A stretch of DNA of 64,000 bases, taken from NCBI RefSeq assembly GCF_002797395.1, contig NZ_KZ454943.1, forward strand, positions 4,454,253 to 4,518,252, written 5' to 3'. A program made the position numbers and the translations under genes. This DNA is from Bacillus solitudinis. Its GTDB lineage: Bacteria; Bacillota; Bacilli; Bacillales; Bacillaceae_D. This document shows, in pieces, positions 35,358-45,600 of this stretch (the first letter of the stretch is position 1; each line of letters begins with the position of its first letter). The notes below the pieces were generated by a model. That model was not told where the DNA came from. It did not search any database and saw nothing but the letters and a program-made list of their open reading frames with translations.

Positions 35358-35513
35358 ATGAAACTTTTCGGTCTCAAACGAAAAAGCCAGCCTAAACGCA
35401 AAACTCCCACTCACAGCAAGAAAACAATAGTAACCCATTCTAATGAAGAAGAATCTGTGGGAGTAATTGTATATAGAGCCACCGGGCGCATGAAACGAAA
35501 ATATGGAATTTAA
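35358..35513 (+). CDS. Small basic protein, 51 residues
   Basis: A short gene with AAGGGGAG 10 bases before ATG 35358. The product begins MKLFGLKRKSQPKRKTPTHS, is strongly basic in its first half, and ends with VGVIVYRATGRMKRKYGI. No family recognised. A terminator follows immediately, supporting a real gene. Confidence 0.55.
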   Translation: MKLFGLKRKSQPKRKTPTHSKKTIVTHSNEEESVGVIVYRATGRMKRKYGI

Positions 35514-35519
35514 CAATAA

Positions 35520-35557
35520 AGGACCCGCTCCGTTTTCTAAAACGCAGCGGGTTCTTA
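35520..35557 (+). terminator. Terminator after the 51-residue gene
   Basis: A GC-rich imperfect inverted repeat (GACCCGCTCCGTTT against AAACGCAGCGGGTTC) followed by TTATTG. Beyond it, 35560-36138 holds overlapping frames on both strands without ribosome sites; I see no supported gene there. Confidence 0.65.
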
Positions 35558-36138
35558 TTGTTTAAAAGGCGAGAACCTCTTCGTTTGGCTTGGTTACATC
35601 CTACTATTACCTCGAAAACTCTTTCAACAATATAGGCTCTGTTGGATGAGTTTGATATTCCTTTAAGGACTCCTTTTACGCCTTCAACAAAGGTATTACA
35701 AAGGTTGAAGGGAGAGTTGGCGCTTTTTTTTCCTTCCCATCTTAACCTCTCCATATTCGAATATAACCCAGAGTTTAGTTTCGGAGCTTTGATACTAGCC
35801 ATAAAATCAGGATTCATTTGCTCTTGAATGTATCTACGAATCGAGGATGAGTATAAATCATTAAGGTCTGTTGAGCTTCTACGATGAATCAAAGTTATAT
35901 ACATATAGAAATACGAATTAAAGGGTTATCTCAGTTTATTTTAACATAGCTTTTTTACTTTCTATCAATTTTCAATACTTTGGAATAATTCAGGAATAAT
36001 ATTTTGTTTTTGGATGAAGAAAAGAGATGGAAGAGAGATTAATTTAATGATTAAAGTCTATAACCACTACCTTACTATGTACTACTCAAAACACCTAAGT
36101 CATTAATTTACAAAAGAATCAGAAAAGTCACAAAAAAT

Positions 36139-36169
36139 ACTTGCTTCATTGAAGGAAGTAAGTTATGGT
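36139..36169 (+). promoter_or_regulatory. Possible promoter/operator before the ROK gene
   Basis: An imperfect inverted repeat (ACTTGCTTC...GGAAGTAAGT) spans a weak promoter with -35 TTGCTT (36141-36146), 17-base spacer and -10 TATGGT (36164-36169). It could be an autoregulatory operator of the ROK regulator. Confidence 0.3.
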
Positions 36170-36204
36170 ATTGGTAACAGAAAATAACAGTAAGGAGTAA
36201 TGTC

Positions 36205-37428
36205 ATGTCCATTCTAAGAAAGGCAGATAAAAACTTAATTAAGGAACTCAATCGATCCGCCGTGATTAATGTCATAAGGCGTCATGGTCCTATTAGCAGA
36301 ACAGAGTTAGCCAAAATAACTAAACTAGGTCAATCAACTATGACAAAGATAATAGAAGAGTTAAATAATTTTGGATTAGTTAATGAAATTGGAGAAGCCA
36401 ACTCGACGGGCGGAAGGAAAGCGATATTATTAGAGTTTAATAAATTATTTGCAAATGCCATTGGTATAAAAATTATGCAAGATCATTTAATATTTGCTCT
36501 CACCGATTTACAAGCGAACATAATTGAGAAGAAAGAAATCTACTTTGAATCTTCATCAGATACCCAACTTATCATCAACCTCATGAAAGACACAATCAAA
36601 CAACTCCTTATAGAAAATTACCTGGAAATCAATAATTTAATAGCAATAGGAATTGCAGTATCAGGTTTAGTAAATGGAAAAGAAGGTGTTGTCCTAAGTT
36701 CTCCGTTATTAAACTGGAATAATGTTAATCTAGCTGGACCTTTGAAAGAAGAGTTTCATTTACCAGTTTTAATTGATAATGATGTAAATGCTTATACTTA
36801 TGCAGAACTTGAATTTGGATATGGAAGAAATAGTGATCAATTTATTTGCATCTCCATTGGTGATGGAATTGGTGCTAGTTTTGTCATCGATAAAAAATTA
36901 TATAAAGGTGAATATGGTGGCGCAGGGGAATTTGGACATTCCATCATAAATGTAGATGGAAGACCATGCTATTGTGGCCAAAATGGTTGTCTAGAAACTT
37001 ATTTGTCTAATCAGTCTTTAAACTTAACTGCACAAGAGTTTTTCTCAAGATATCCCAACAGTGATCTTTTTCGTAAAAGCATTAACTATGAAGCGATTAC
37101 AAGCGCTGCTAAAAACGGGGACCCACTCGCATTTGTTCTTTTTGAACAAGTTAGTAAATATTTAAGTGTTGGCCTTATTAATGCAATTAATATCTTCAAC
37201 CCTAAAAAAATTGTCCTAATTGGAGAGGCTCTTCTAGGAAAAGATTATTTCATTGAAAAAGCAATTGAAAAATCTAAAAACAATTTCTTTAAACGTTCCT
37301 TCGACAGTGAAATTGTACTATCCGACCTTGGGAATGATGCATGGGTACAAGGAGCTGCATTACAGGCGATTAATCAATTATTTCAACCGCCAATCTATGA
37401 AGAAACAAATTCTTTAGTTAGTTCATAA
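36205..37428 (+). CDS. ROK-family transcriptional regulator of the alpha-glucan cluster
   Basis: A 407-residue ROK protein: winged helix-turn-helix at residues about 15-75 (GPISRTELAKITKLGQSTMT) and a sugar-kinase-like ROK domain with DNDVNAYTYAELEFGYG and the zinc motif CYCGQNGCLE. XylR/NagC-type ROK repressors release DNA on binding a sugar. It is first in a same-strand run reaching 53279, so it probably controls the transporter and GH31 genes in response to an imported glucooligosaccharide. Start ATG 36205 after AAGGAG. A ROK gene also heads the Listeria cycloalternan locus as I recall it. Confidence 0.88.
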   Translation: MSILRKADKNLIKELNRSAVINVIRRHGPISRTELAKITKLGQSTMTKIIEELNNFGLVNEIGEANSTGGRKAILLEFNKLFANAIGIKIMQDHLIFALTDLQANIIEKKEIYFESSSDTQLIINLMKDTIKQLLIENYLEINNLIAIGIAVSGLVNGKEGVVLSSPLLNWNNVNLAGPLKEEFHLPVLIDNDVNAYTYAELEFGYGRNSDQFICISIGDGIGASFVIDKKLYKGEYGGAGEFGHSIINVDGRPCYCGQNGCLETYLSNQSLNLTAQEFFSRYPNSDLFRKSINYEAITSAAKNGDPLAFVLFEQVSKYLSVGLINAINIFNPKKIVLIGEALLGKDYFIEKAIEKSKNNFFKRSFDSEIVLSDLGNDAWVQGAALQAINQLFQPPIYEETNSLVSS

Positions 37429-37444
37429 AAAAGGGGTGAAGAAC

Positions 37445-38329
37445 ATGGTCGGTGATAAAGGTGTTAAAAAGCTTCTTATTGTAAGCGCATTCTTACTGCC
37501 TAACCTTCTTGGTTTCCTGTTTTTTATTGGGGTTCCTATCGTTGCTTCGCTAGGCATCAGTTTTACCGAATGGGACCTGTTATCTAGCCCTGAATGGGTA
37601 GGCTTTGATAACTATGTAGCTTTAATGTCTGACCGAGATTTTTGGGCTGCATTAGGACATACGTTTTATTTTATTGGAGGGTATCTACCACTCGTCATTG
37701 TTGGGGCTTTAGCTATTGCATTAATTTTAAATCAGAAGATTAAAGGTAGAACTTTTTTTCGAGCAGCTTATTTTGTACCTGTTATTACTTCTTGGGTAGC
37801 GGTATCTCTTATTTGGAAGTGGTTATTTAATCCTAATTATGGTTTAGTAAACTATGCTCTTTCCTGGATAGGAATTACGGGCCCGGCGTGGCTGCAAGAC
37901 CCGAGTTGGGCAATGCCAGCAGTTATTTTAACTAGTGCTTGGAAAGATCTAGGCTTTGTAATGGTTATTTACCTTGCTGGACTTCAAGGTATTTCATCAA
38001 GTTATTATGAAGCAGCTAATATAGATGGAGCAACCTCTTGGCAGAAATTTCGGCATATTACATTACCTTTATTAAGTTCAACTACATTTTTTGTAACTGT
38101 TATTTCGTTAATTAACTCATTTCAAGTGTTTGATCAAATTATGATTATGACAGATGGGGGTCCGGCTGGGTCAACAAGTGTCATTGTAGAGCGAATCTAT
38201 AACCATGCATTCCGTTACTTCGAAATGGGCTATGCATCTGCTATATCATGGATTTTATTTGTCATTATTTTTATTGTAACTATAATCCAAATTTGGTTTC
38301 AAAAAAGGATGGTTAGCAATGGAAATTAA
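37445..38329 (+). CDS. ABC sugar importer permease 1 (MalF/UgpA type), CtsU-like
   Basis: A 294-residue permease with six membrane segments and the coupling EAA loop (YYEAANIDGATSWQKFRHITLP). With the next gene it forms the channel for an oligosaccharide captured by the downstream binding protein. GTG 37436 overlaps the ribosome site, so ATG 37445 (AGGGGTGA 6 bases upstream) is preferred. No ATPase gene is present in the cluster; a shared MsmX-type ATPase elsewhere is expected. Confidence 0.87.
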   Translation: MVGDKGVKKLLIVSAFLLPNLLGFLFFIGVPIVASLGISFTEWDLLSSPEWVGFDNYVALMSDRDFWAALGHTFYFIGGYLPLVIVGALAIALILNQKIKGRTFFRAAYFVPVITSWVAVSLIWKWLFNPNYGLVNYALSWIGITGPAWLQDPSWAMPAVILTSAWKDLGFVMVIYLAGLQGISSSYYEAANIDGATSWQKFRHITLPLLSSTTFFVTVISLINSFQVFDQIMIMTDGGPAGSTSVIVERIYNHAFRYFEMGYASAISWILFVIIFIVTIIQIWFQKRMVSNGN

Positions 38330-39206
38330 AAAACAATTACAAACACAAACAGACCCAGTTTATATACAAACTAGAAAAATAGATTATAAGAAAATTATTA
38401 AACGAGTTTTATTTTACGCAATATTAATACTTGGGGCTGCTATCATGCTGATTCCGTTTATTTGGATGGTGTCAACTTCACTTAAGACATCGGGTTCTAC
38501 TATGGTTTTACCCCCTCAAGTTATCCCTGATGAAATAAATTGGGAAAATTATGTGAGAGTTGCTGAAGCTTTTCCGGTATTTAAATTTCTTTGGAATTCC
38601 CTTTTTGTTGCTATTACCTCTACGTTAGGACAAATCTTATTATGCTCTATGGCAGCTTATGCTTTTGCAAGACTTGAATTTAAGGGAAGAGATATGATTT
38701 TCATTATTTATTTAGCGACATTAATGGTTCCTACACAGGTAACAATGACACCTCAGTTTATATTAATGAAATATTTAGGGTGGCTAGACACTTATCAAGG
38801 TCTTATTATACCAGGAATTTTTAATGCATTTGGAACCTTCTTACTTAGGCAATTCTTTTTAGGAATACCAAAAGAATTAGAAGAAGCTGCCTTTATAGAT
38901 GGAGCTAGTCACTTCCGAATCTTTTGGCAAATCATATTACCACTAGCGAAACCAGCACTTGCTACACTTGCAATTTTTTCATTTATGCAATCATGGAATA
39001 ACTTTTTATGGCCACTTATCGTTGTAAGCGATCCAGATATGATGACACTTCCATTGGGATTATCTTTGCTTCAAGGTAGATGGGAAACCGATTGGAATTT
39101 AATGATGGCTGGTGTAGTGATTAGTGTAATTCCTGTTTTAGTGGTTTATTTATTCGCGCAACGGCATTTTATACAGGGGATTACACTGAGTGGTATGAAA
39201 GAATAA
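38319..39206 (+). CDS. ABC sugar importer permease 2 (MalG type), CtsV-like
   Basis: A 295-residue permease with six membrane segments and the EAA loop (ELEEAAFIDGASHFRIFWQI). It overlaps the first permease gene by 11 bases, so the two are translationally coupled. Its stop is followed after 18 bases by an orphan ribosome-binding element and then by the solute-binding protein gene. Confidence 0.87.
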   Translation: MEIKKQLQTQTDPVYIQTRKIDYKKIIKRVLFYAILILGAAIMLIPFIWMVSTSLKTSGSTMVLPPQVIPDEINWENYVRVAEAFPVFKFLWNSLFVAITSTLGQILLCSMAAYAFARLEFKGRDMIFIIYLATLMVPTQVTMTPQFILMKYLGWLDTYQGLIIPGIFNAFGTFLLRQFFLGIPKELEEAAFIDGASHFRIFWQIILPLAKPALATLAIFSFMQSWNNFLWPLIVVSDPDMMTLPLGLSLLQGRWETDWNLMMAGVVISVIPVLVVYLFAQRHFIQGITLSGMKE

Positions 39207-39224
39207 GAGGCGATAGATCCCTTT

Positions 39225-39234
39225 TAAGGAGGTG
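39225..39234 (+). promoter_or_regulatory. Orphan Shine-Dalgarno before the solute-binding protein gene
   Basis: TAAGGAGGTG, 18 bases after the permease stop and about 84 bases before ATG 39318, which has its own CAGGGGG. It has no useful start codon and is the second of three similar elements. It could stabilise a processed mRNA so that the binding protein is made in excess over the permeases. Confidence 0.5.
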
Positions 39235-39317
39235 GTAACACCCAGCTAAAAGTAAGTGTGTCGGTAGTCGTGGTCATTGATTATATTTTATTTAATCTTG
39301 AACAGGGGGTATGAAAA

Positions 39318-40646
39318 ATGAAAAATTCATTTAAGTTTTTAGCTTTTATATGTATAGCGTTATTTTTGGCAATTGCAGGTTGTAGTCAAACAGATACTTC
39401 GTCCAGTGAAGCAGGTGACAAATCAAAAGAAGGAAATGGCAATAAGGAAACAACGAGTACAACAGATGAAAGTGAAGAGGTTGTAACCATTGACTATTTT
39501 ACATTCTCTCCAGGAGAACAACATGAAGAAGATTTACAAAAAATGATTTCTGCATTCGAAGCAGAGAATCCCAACATTAAGATTAATTATGAAATGGCAT
39601 CTTTTGACGATTATTTTACTAAACTTCAAACGCGATTAGCGGGTGGATCAGCTCCTGATACATTTGAACTGAATTATGAAAGCTTTGTGAACTACGCATC
39701 TAAAGATGTACTGTTACCGCTTGATGAATTAATTAAATCAGATTCAGAATTTGACTCTTCTCAAATTAATCAAGAAGCTTTTAAGGCATTTCAACATAAT
39801 AAAACGCAATATGGGATGGTAGAATCCTTTTCAAATGTTGTCCTTTATTATAACAAGGAACTATTTGATGAAGCTGGTGTTGACTATCCTTCAGCTGACT
39901 GGACGTGGGAAGATGAATTAGAAGCTGCGAAAGCATTAACGAACAAAGAAAATGGAATCTATGGAACTTATGCACCAATTCAGTTTTGGGAGTTTTATAA
40001 AACAATTGAACAAAATGGCGGATCCATCTTTAATCCCGATAAAACTGAAGCCACAGTTAATAGTGCTGAAAACATTGAGGCTCTTCAATGGATGGTAGAT
40101 AAAGTTCAAAAATATAACGTTACTCCTTCTGACTCAGAAATGTCAGGTCAATCTGATGGAGACCTATTTATAGCAGGAAAGATCGCTATGCTTAGAACGG
40201 GTATTTGGATGATGGGTTCATTTGAAGATGTATCATTCGAATGGGATATTGCATTAGAACCAGGAAACACCCAAAAAGCACATCACTTCTTTGCAAACGG
40301 GTTAGCAGCACATAAAGATACGGAGCACCCTAAAGCTGCGTGGAAATGGTTAAAGTTTATGAGTGCTAGTGAGGATGCGGCTAAAATTCGTGTTGATAGT
40401 TCATGGGAATTACCAGCTGTTAGTAACACAGAGTTAGTAGATACCTACTTACAACAAACCCCGCCAGAAAGTAAAGAAGTTGTATTTGAAGCACTTGATT
40501 CATTAGTTGTTCCTCCAGTAATTGAAGAATGGAATAAACTTACGGACGCATTTGGAAAGGAACTAGATTTAGTTAAAGTCGGTAAGAAGACACCGGAAGA
40601 AGCATTAAATGATCTTCAACCTCAAATTCAATCGTTAGTTGATTAG
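39318..40646 (+). CDS. Sugar ABC transporter solute-binding lipoprotein, CtsW-like
   Basis: A 442-residue binding protein with a lipoprotein signal (LFLAIAGC, Cys22), a Ser/Thr/Glu linker, and the family 1 extracellular binding fold (VVTIDYFTFSPGEQHEEDLQ, RLAGGSAPDTFELNYESF, VLYYNKELFDEAGVDYPS). It probably binds the cyclic or linear alpha-glucooligosaccharide made by the secreted GH31 enzymes and hands it to the two permeases. ATG 39318. It is followed by a stable hairpin. Confidence 0.88.
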   Translation: MKNSFKFLAFICIALFLAIAGCSQTDTSSSEAGDKSKEGNGNKETTSTTDESEEVVTIDYFTFSPGEQHEEDLQKMISAFEAENPNIKINYEMASFDDYFTKLQTRLAGGSAPDTFELNYESFVNYASKDVLLPLDELIKSDSEFDSSQINQEAFKAFQHNKTQYGMVESFSNVVLYYNKELFDEAGVDYPSADWTWEDELEAAKALTNKENGIYGTYAPIQFWEFYKTIEQNGGSIFNPDKTEATVNSAENIEALQWMVDKVQKYNVTPSDSEMSGQSDGDLFIAGKIAMLRTGIWMMGSFEDVSFEWDIALEPGNTQKAHHFFANGLAAHKDTEHPKAAWKWLKFMSASEDAAKIRVDSSWELPAVSNTELVDTYLQQTPPESKEVVFEALDSLVVPPVIEEWNKLTDAFGKELDLVKVGKKTPEEALNDLQPQIQSLVD

Positions 40647-40660
40647 AGCATCTAGTAATA

Positions 40661-40693
40661 AACAGGAGAAGAAGGTTCCTTTCTTCTCCTGTT
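40661..40693 (+). terminator. Intra-operon stem-loop after the solute-binding protein gene
   Basis: A perfect 13-bp stem (40661-40673 and 40681-40693) with no T-run, between two genes of the same operon. More likely a 3' protective or partial attenuator structure than a full stop. Confidence 0.55.
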
Positions 40694-40712
40694 AAATTAA
40701 AAGGAGGTTACT

Positions 40713-42566
40713 ATGTCTAATTCTATAAAAGAAACAAAATATATTCCTACTGGAAATGAAATGGTATCGATTCCTACTCTACGAGAAGATGGTTCAATTG
40801 AGAGTATTAATGTGATGAGTATGAAATACAGAGGCTTATTAGAAATGCTCGGGCAGCCATTTATTTCACCATTTATTGAGGTGAATAAACAGCAAATCCA
40901 ATTTGATACATTGGAGTGGAACCGTCAAAACTATTGGATACCCAGTTATAAAGGCAATGAAAAAGACATTCAATTTTCAGGAACCATTCATGCCCCGGTC
41001 GGAGAAAGGGGATTTTATTATGAACTAAAAGTGACCAATTCATCTTCGCAAAAGAAACACATTTCTTTTGGTTTTGAAGGTGAATGGAGTCAAACTTTTC
41101 ACACCATAAATGAATCACGGAGTTTTAATGGTAAATTACACACCTTTGCTAGCGGGTGGAATCACTCTTATGTTATGGAATTGCATACAGAAACGTCACA
41201 ACTATCATTAGCACCAATGTTTAATGAACCGTTAGATCATGAAGAGTGGGAGGAGTTAGGTCCGAATTTTACAAGATTTCATTTCAGTAGAAATGTAGAA
41301 GTAAATCCTAATGAAGAACAAACACTTGTTGTATATTGGGGGGGTGGATTAGAAGAAGTGGGAGCCTCAACCTCTGCCAAGGAAATGAAAAGACAAACGG
41401 TTTCTACGTTGTTAGATCGTTCACTTACATGGTTAGCGCAACGGAAGATCGAAATTAATGCAGAAGAAAAAGTAGGAGAGATTATGAATGTTAATGCATT
41501 TTTTAATTACTTTTATGCAACGGGCTTAACATTTGATACAGAAGAAGATGTATTAGTTACATCAAGAAGCCCGCGGTATTATGTATCGGCAGCATATTGG
41601 GATCGTGATAGTCTGTTATGGAGCTTTCCTATGATTTTACAAGTAGATGAAAAAAGAGCAAAAGAAATGTTATCTTATGTTTTTACAACACAAAGAAAAA
41701 ACATCGGTATTCATAGTCGATATATTGACGGCATTGTACTTGAGCCTGGCTTTGAACTGGATGAATTATGTGCTCCCATTATAGCATTGTCTATGTTTAT
41801 CCAGAAAACAAAGGATTACTCTTACTTAGATAAGAGTTTTGTTAAAGAAAGTATTGAACTAGTTTTAGAAAGGTTAGAGGAAAACAAACACCCTGATTTA
41901 CATTTATATAGTACGTTTCTTCAACCAACCGATGACCCTATTGTATTTCCATATTTGACATACAATAATGTCTTGGTATGGAGAACCTATATGATTCTTC
42001 ATGAATTTTCATTCCATAATCACACACTACCTAACCAATCATTTGAGGAAAAAGCAGAACTAATTAAAGAGGACATTTATACTCATTGCGTTTTCAAAGA
42101 CAATGAGTTTGGTAATTTTTTTGCATGGTCAATTGATTGTGAGGGTAACCACAACATCTATGATGAACCCCCTGGAAGTTTACAGTTACTATCCTATTAT
42201 GGCTTTTGTTCTTCTGAAGACCCAATTTATCAAAGTACCGTTAACCTAATTCGGTCAGAACGATTCCCACATGCCTTTAAGGGTTGTACTTTTGAGGAGT
42301 TAGGGTGTGAACATGCGGATCATCCATGGGTATTATCGATCGCTAACAGTCTACTCTCAGGCAGGGAAGAACAAGCAAAAGAATTATTACTAAGAACCCC
42401 TTTAGATAATGGTATTGCATGCGAAAGCATTAACGAAAATACAGGTGTCTCAGAGACAGGAAAACATTTTGCTACTTGCGCTGGTTTTTTAGCATATTCA
42501 TTGTATTTTGCCTTTGGTCAAGAGGAGGTTCATAAATGGAAAAACCATATCCTGGCATTGGAGTAG
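40713..42566 (+). CDS. Cytoplasmic (alpha/alpha)-barrel glycoside hydrolase, unclassified (GH125/GH63-like)
   Basis: A 617-residue protein without signal peptide. Residues about 1-230 look like a beta-sandwich N-domain; about 240-617 look like an (alpha/alpha) toroid, with SPRYYVSAAYWDRDSLLWSF and, further on, EPGFELDELCAPIIALSM and SCETG-like VSETGKHFATCAGF. The RDS and ELD-LC-PI features recall GH125 and glycogen-debranching/GH63-type catalytic domains. Its place between the importer and the GH31 genes suggests it trims imported glucooligosaccharides. I cannot assign a CAZy family. AAGGAGG precedes ATG 40713. Confidence 0.6.
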   Translation: MSNSIKETKYIPTGNEMVSIPTLREDGSIESINVMSMKYRGLLEMLGQPFISPFIEVNKQQIQFDTLEWNRQNYWIPSYKGNEKDIQFSGTIHAPVGERGFYYELKVTNSSSQKKHISFGFEGEWSQTFHTINESRSFNGKLHTFASGWNHSYVMELHTETSQLSLAPMFNEPLDHEEWEELGPNFTRFHFSRNVEVNPNEEQTLVVYWGGGLEEVGASTSAKEMKRQTVSTLLDRSLTWLAQRKIEINAEEKVGEIMNVNAFFNYFYATGLTFDTEEDVLVTSRSPRYYVSAAYWDRDSLLWSFPMILQVDEKRAKEMLSYVFTTQRKNIGIHSRYIDGIVLEPGFELDELCAPIIALSMFIQKTKDYSYLDKSFVKESIELVLERLEENKHPDLHLYSTFLQPTDDPIVFPYLTYNNVLVWRTYMILHEFSFHNHTLPNQSFEEKAELIKEDIYTHCVFKDNEFGNFFAWSIDCEGNHNIYDEPPGSLQLLSYYGFCSSEDPIYQSTVNLIRSERFPHAFKGCTFEELGCEHADHPWVLSIANSLLSGREEQAKELLLRTPLDNGIACESINENTGVSETGKHFATCAGFLAYSLYFAFGQEEVHKWKNHILALE

Positions 42567-42669
42567 TCGGTTATTAACCCGCTTACATGGGCTTGTGCAG
42601 AATTTATTTCTGCTGTGTCAATTGGGAAGCATTTATTAAAAAACCTGGTTTGAAATTGGAGGTATAAGG

Positions 42670-45600
42670 GTGAGCGTAATAAGTAAAAGGCAAGAGAGTC
42701 TACTAACAGATTTTTTTGAGATACATCATTTACAGTTAAGTAATAGTGAACAAGAGGCGTTATCAGCATTAAGAGCGGTCATTACGCGCTCCTCATCCAC
42801 TACTGTTGAGCATTCGTTATGGACGTGGCTTCTAACAGAACACGTTTTGCGTTTTGGTGAATTCGAACTAATGTCAGAGTTTGAGTCTTTTATCGAGACG
42901 TCAGTGGAACTTATAGAAGGAAACTGGAATAAGCCACAAACGCATCTTTACTTGTCGTTTTCAAATGATATCTTCACTCTACATTTAGCAATCTATTATT
43001 CTTCATTAGTTAATTTAAAGAATATCGGTTACAACCCTAGTATCCAACAAACGGCAACAGCGATAAGAGATCGTGTATTCGAAGGGCAATTAAAAGGTGG
43101 GATGGTGATTTGTTCACCCAATCACCCGTTTGCTTCTACAGATTTGCTTCTATCTGTACTGCCGTTTGGACTCTTTTCACCAGAAGACCTAGTTATGGTA
43201 GAGGCGGTAAAAGATATTGAACATTCGTTAGTGCAGGGGGGTATCGTATCAGCTTCTCCTCTTGATAAAACTCATTCAGAGTTTGGGGCTGTCTTATTGT
43301 CTTGGTACTTTCTTGAAAAAGGGGACCAATCAAAATCAAAGCATTATTTGAAGCTTGCTGAAAATACTTTAAATCTAGTTTCATCACATGTTAAAAACAT
43401 AATAAATCACTATTTATCTTTAGAGGACGTTACATTAATCACTCACGATCCTTATGGAAATGAAAATAAGTATGAACCACAATTATATGAACGAATACCT
43501 CATAAGCCGATTGAGAATGAAGAAGTTACGGTACGATTTACTGCTCCATTTTCGAGTGAAGCATCTGCTTCTCTCTATGTTATTCACGGTTCAGATGAAA
43601 GAAAAGTAAAAGCTGATTATATATCTGGAGATGAACCATATTGGAAAGCAAATATCGGAGCATTCACTGCCCATACTAAGGTTTCGTATTTTATTGAATG
43701 GGTGGGAGAAAATCAGTCGTTAAGAACCGAAAACTATGTATTTTTCCCTTTAAAAAAAATAGAGTTGCGTAATCTTACAGGAAAACAAATGAACCATCAC
43801 CAATTTAAGTTTTGGCCAAACGACATAAACTTTCCTCTCGCTTTATTTATCGATACAAAAAAACAAGTACTAGAGATTCAAAAAGAGAATGTTTATGGGA
43901 AACATAAGGGGTCACTCAAGCCCAATCATGTATTGGCTAATCAACAGCTTCCATGTTTAGTTGAAGACCCTTATGTAGCGCCCATACAGATTTTGGTTGA
44001 CTATACTGGAAAATGGGTTGACCTCTCACTTCGATTTCATAGTCCTTTAGATGAACGTTTTTTTGGAATGGGAGAACGTTATCACCGATTGGAATATAGA
44101 GGTGAACAATTAGACTGTTATTTGTACAACCAATATCGAGACCAAGGTGCAAGAACATATATGCCTATGCCGTTCTTTATCAGCTCTTTAAACTATGGAT
44201 TACATGTAAAAACAAGTCATTATACGAAATTTGATTTTGCAAACTGTTTTGATGATGTGCTGATCATTTCAATTGGTCACCATTATAAACAGAAAGAAAC
44301 GACCACATTACAATTTTATAAAGGATATCCAATAGAAGTTGTCAGTAGATTCACAAATGATACCGGTCCGGCAGAAATGCTCCCTGTATGGGCATTGGGA
44401 CCATGGATGTCTAGTAATAATTGGGATCGGGATAGTGTAGTACGTGAACAAGTCAAGAAAACAACAGAACTTAACATCCCATCTACTGTTTTAGTATTGG
44501 AACAATGGAGTGATGAGACAACTTACTATATTTTTAATGATGCAATATATTCTCCAACAGATGGCAGCTCAGCATTGTCTTATGAAGAATTTACGTATCC
44601 CAAATGGGGAAGATGGCCCAACCCTAAAGGATTAGTAGATTTTATTCACGATCATGGTATGGAATTAATTTTATGGCAAATTCCAATTATGAAGTATTTA
44701 AATCGACAACATCACCCGCAAAAGGATAATGATGAGTCTTACATGTTAGAGAAAGGCTACTATATTAAAGACAAAAACATGCAACCCTATCGAATGCCTG
44801 AAGGTTGGTTTAAAGAAAGTTTATTAATGGATTTTTCCAACCCAGAAGGGGCAAAGTGGTGGTTTGATAAACGACAATACTTGTTAGATATCGGGGTAGC
44901 TGGATTTAAAACCGATGGTGGTGAAATGGTATTTGGAGATACCCTCCAGTTTGCAGATAGTCGATTAGGTACTGAGATGCGAAATGAATATCCAAATGAT
45001 TATATAGAAGCGTATTATCATTTTGCCCAAAAACATCGACCTAATAATGCCATGACTTTTAGCAGATCGGGATATACTGGTGCACAAAAATTCCCTGCAC
45101 ATTGGGCTGGGGATGAACGTTCTACATTTGATGCGTTCAAGAGGTCCTTAATAGCAGGTCTATCATCCGGTTTAAGTGGTGTTATTATGTGGGGTTGGGA
45201 TTTGGCTGGATTTAATGGGGATATTCCTTCTGCAGAATTATTCATTCGTTCTGCTCAAATGGCAGCCTTCTGTCCAATCATGCAGTATCATGCAGAAAGT
45301 AAAGCTGAATTTAATCAAGACCGTACACCTTGGAATATTGCAGAACGGACAGGGGATGAACGTGCTATATCTGGGTATCGATACTTTGCGAATGTTCGAA
45401 TGAATTTACTCCCTTATATCACAGAGCAAGCAACACTATCAGTCTCACAAGGAATCCCATTAATGAGAGCGATGATGCTAGAATGTCCAGATGATCCTAA
45501 AACGTTTACTATGTATGACCAATACTTCTTTGGTGAAAATTTACTTGTTGCGCCTGTCATTAAAGAAAACACAGAAAAACGTTCAGTTTACTTACCGGCA

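Noticed and set aside
35440-35904. 154-codon frame on the minus strand after the 51-residue gene
   Set aside because: It runs through a strong terminator hairpin and into the 51-residue gene, has no good ribosome site, and its sequence matches nothing I know.
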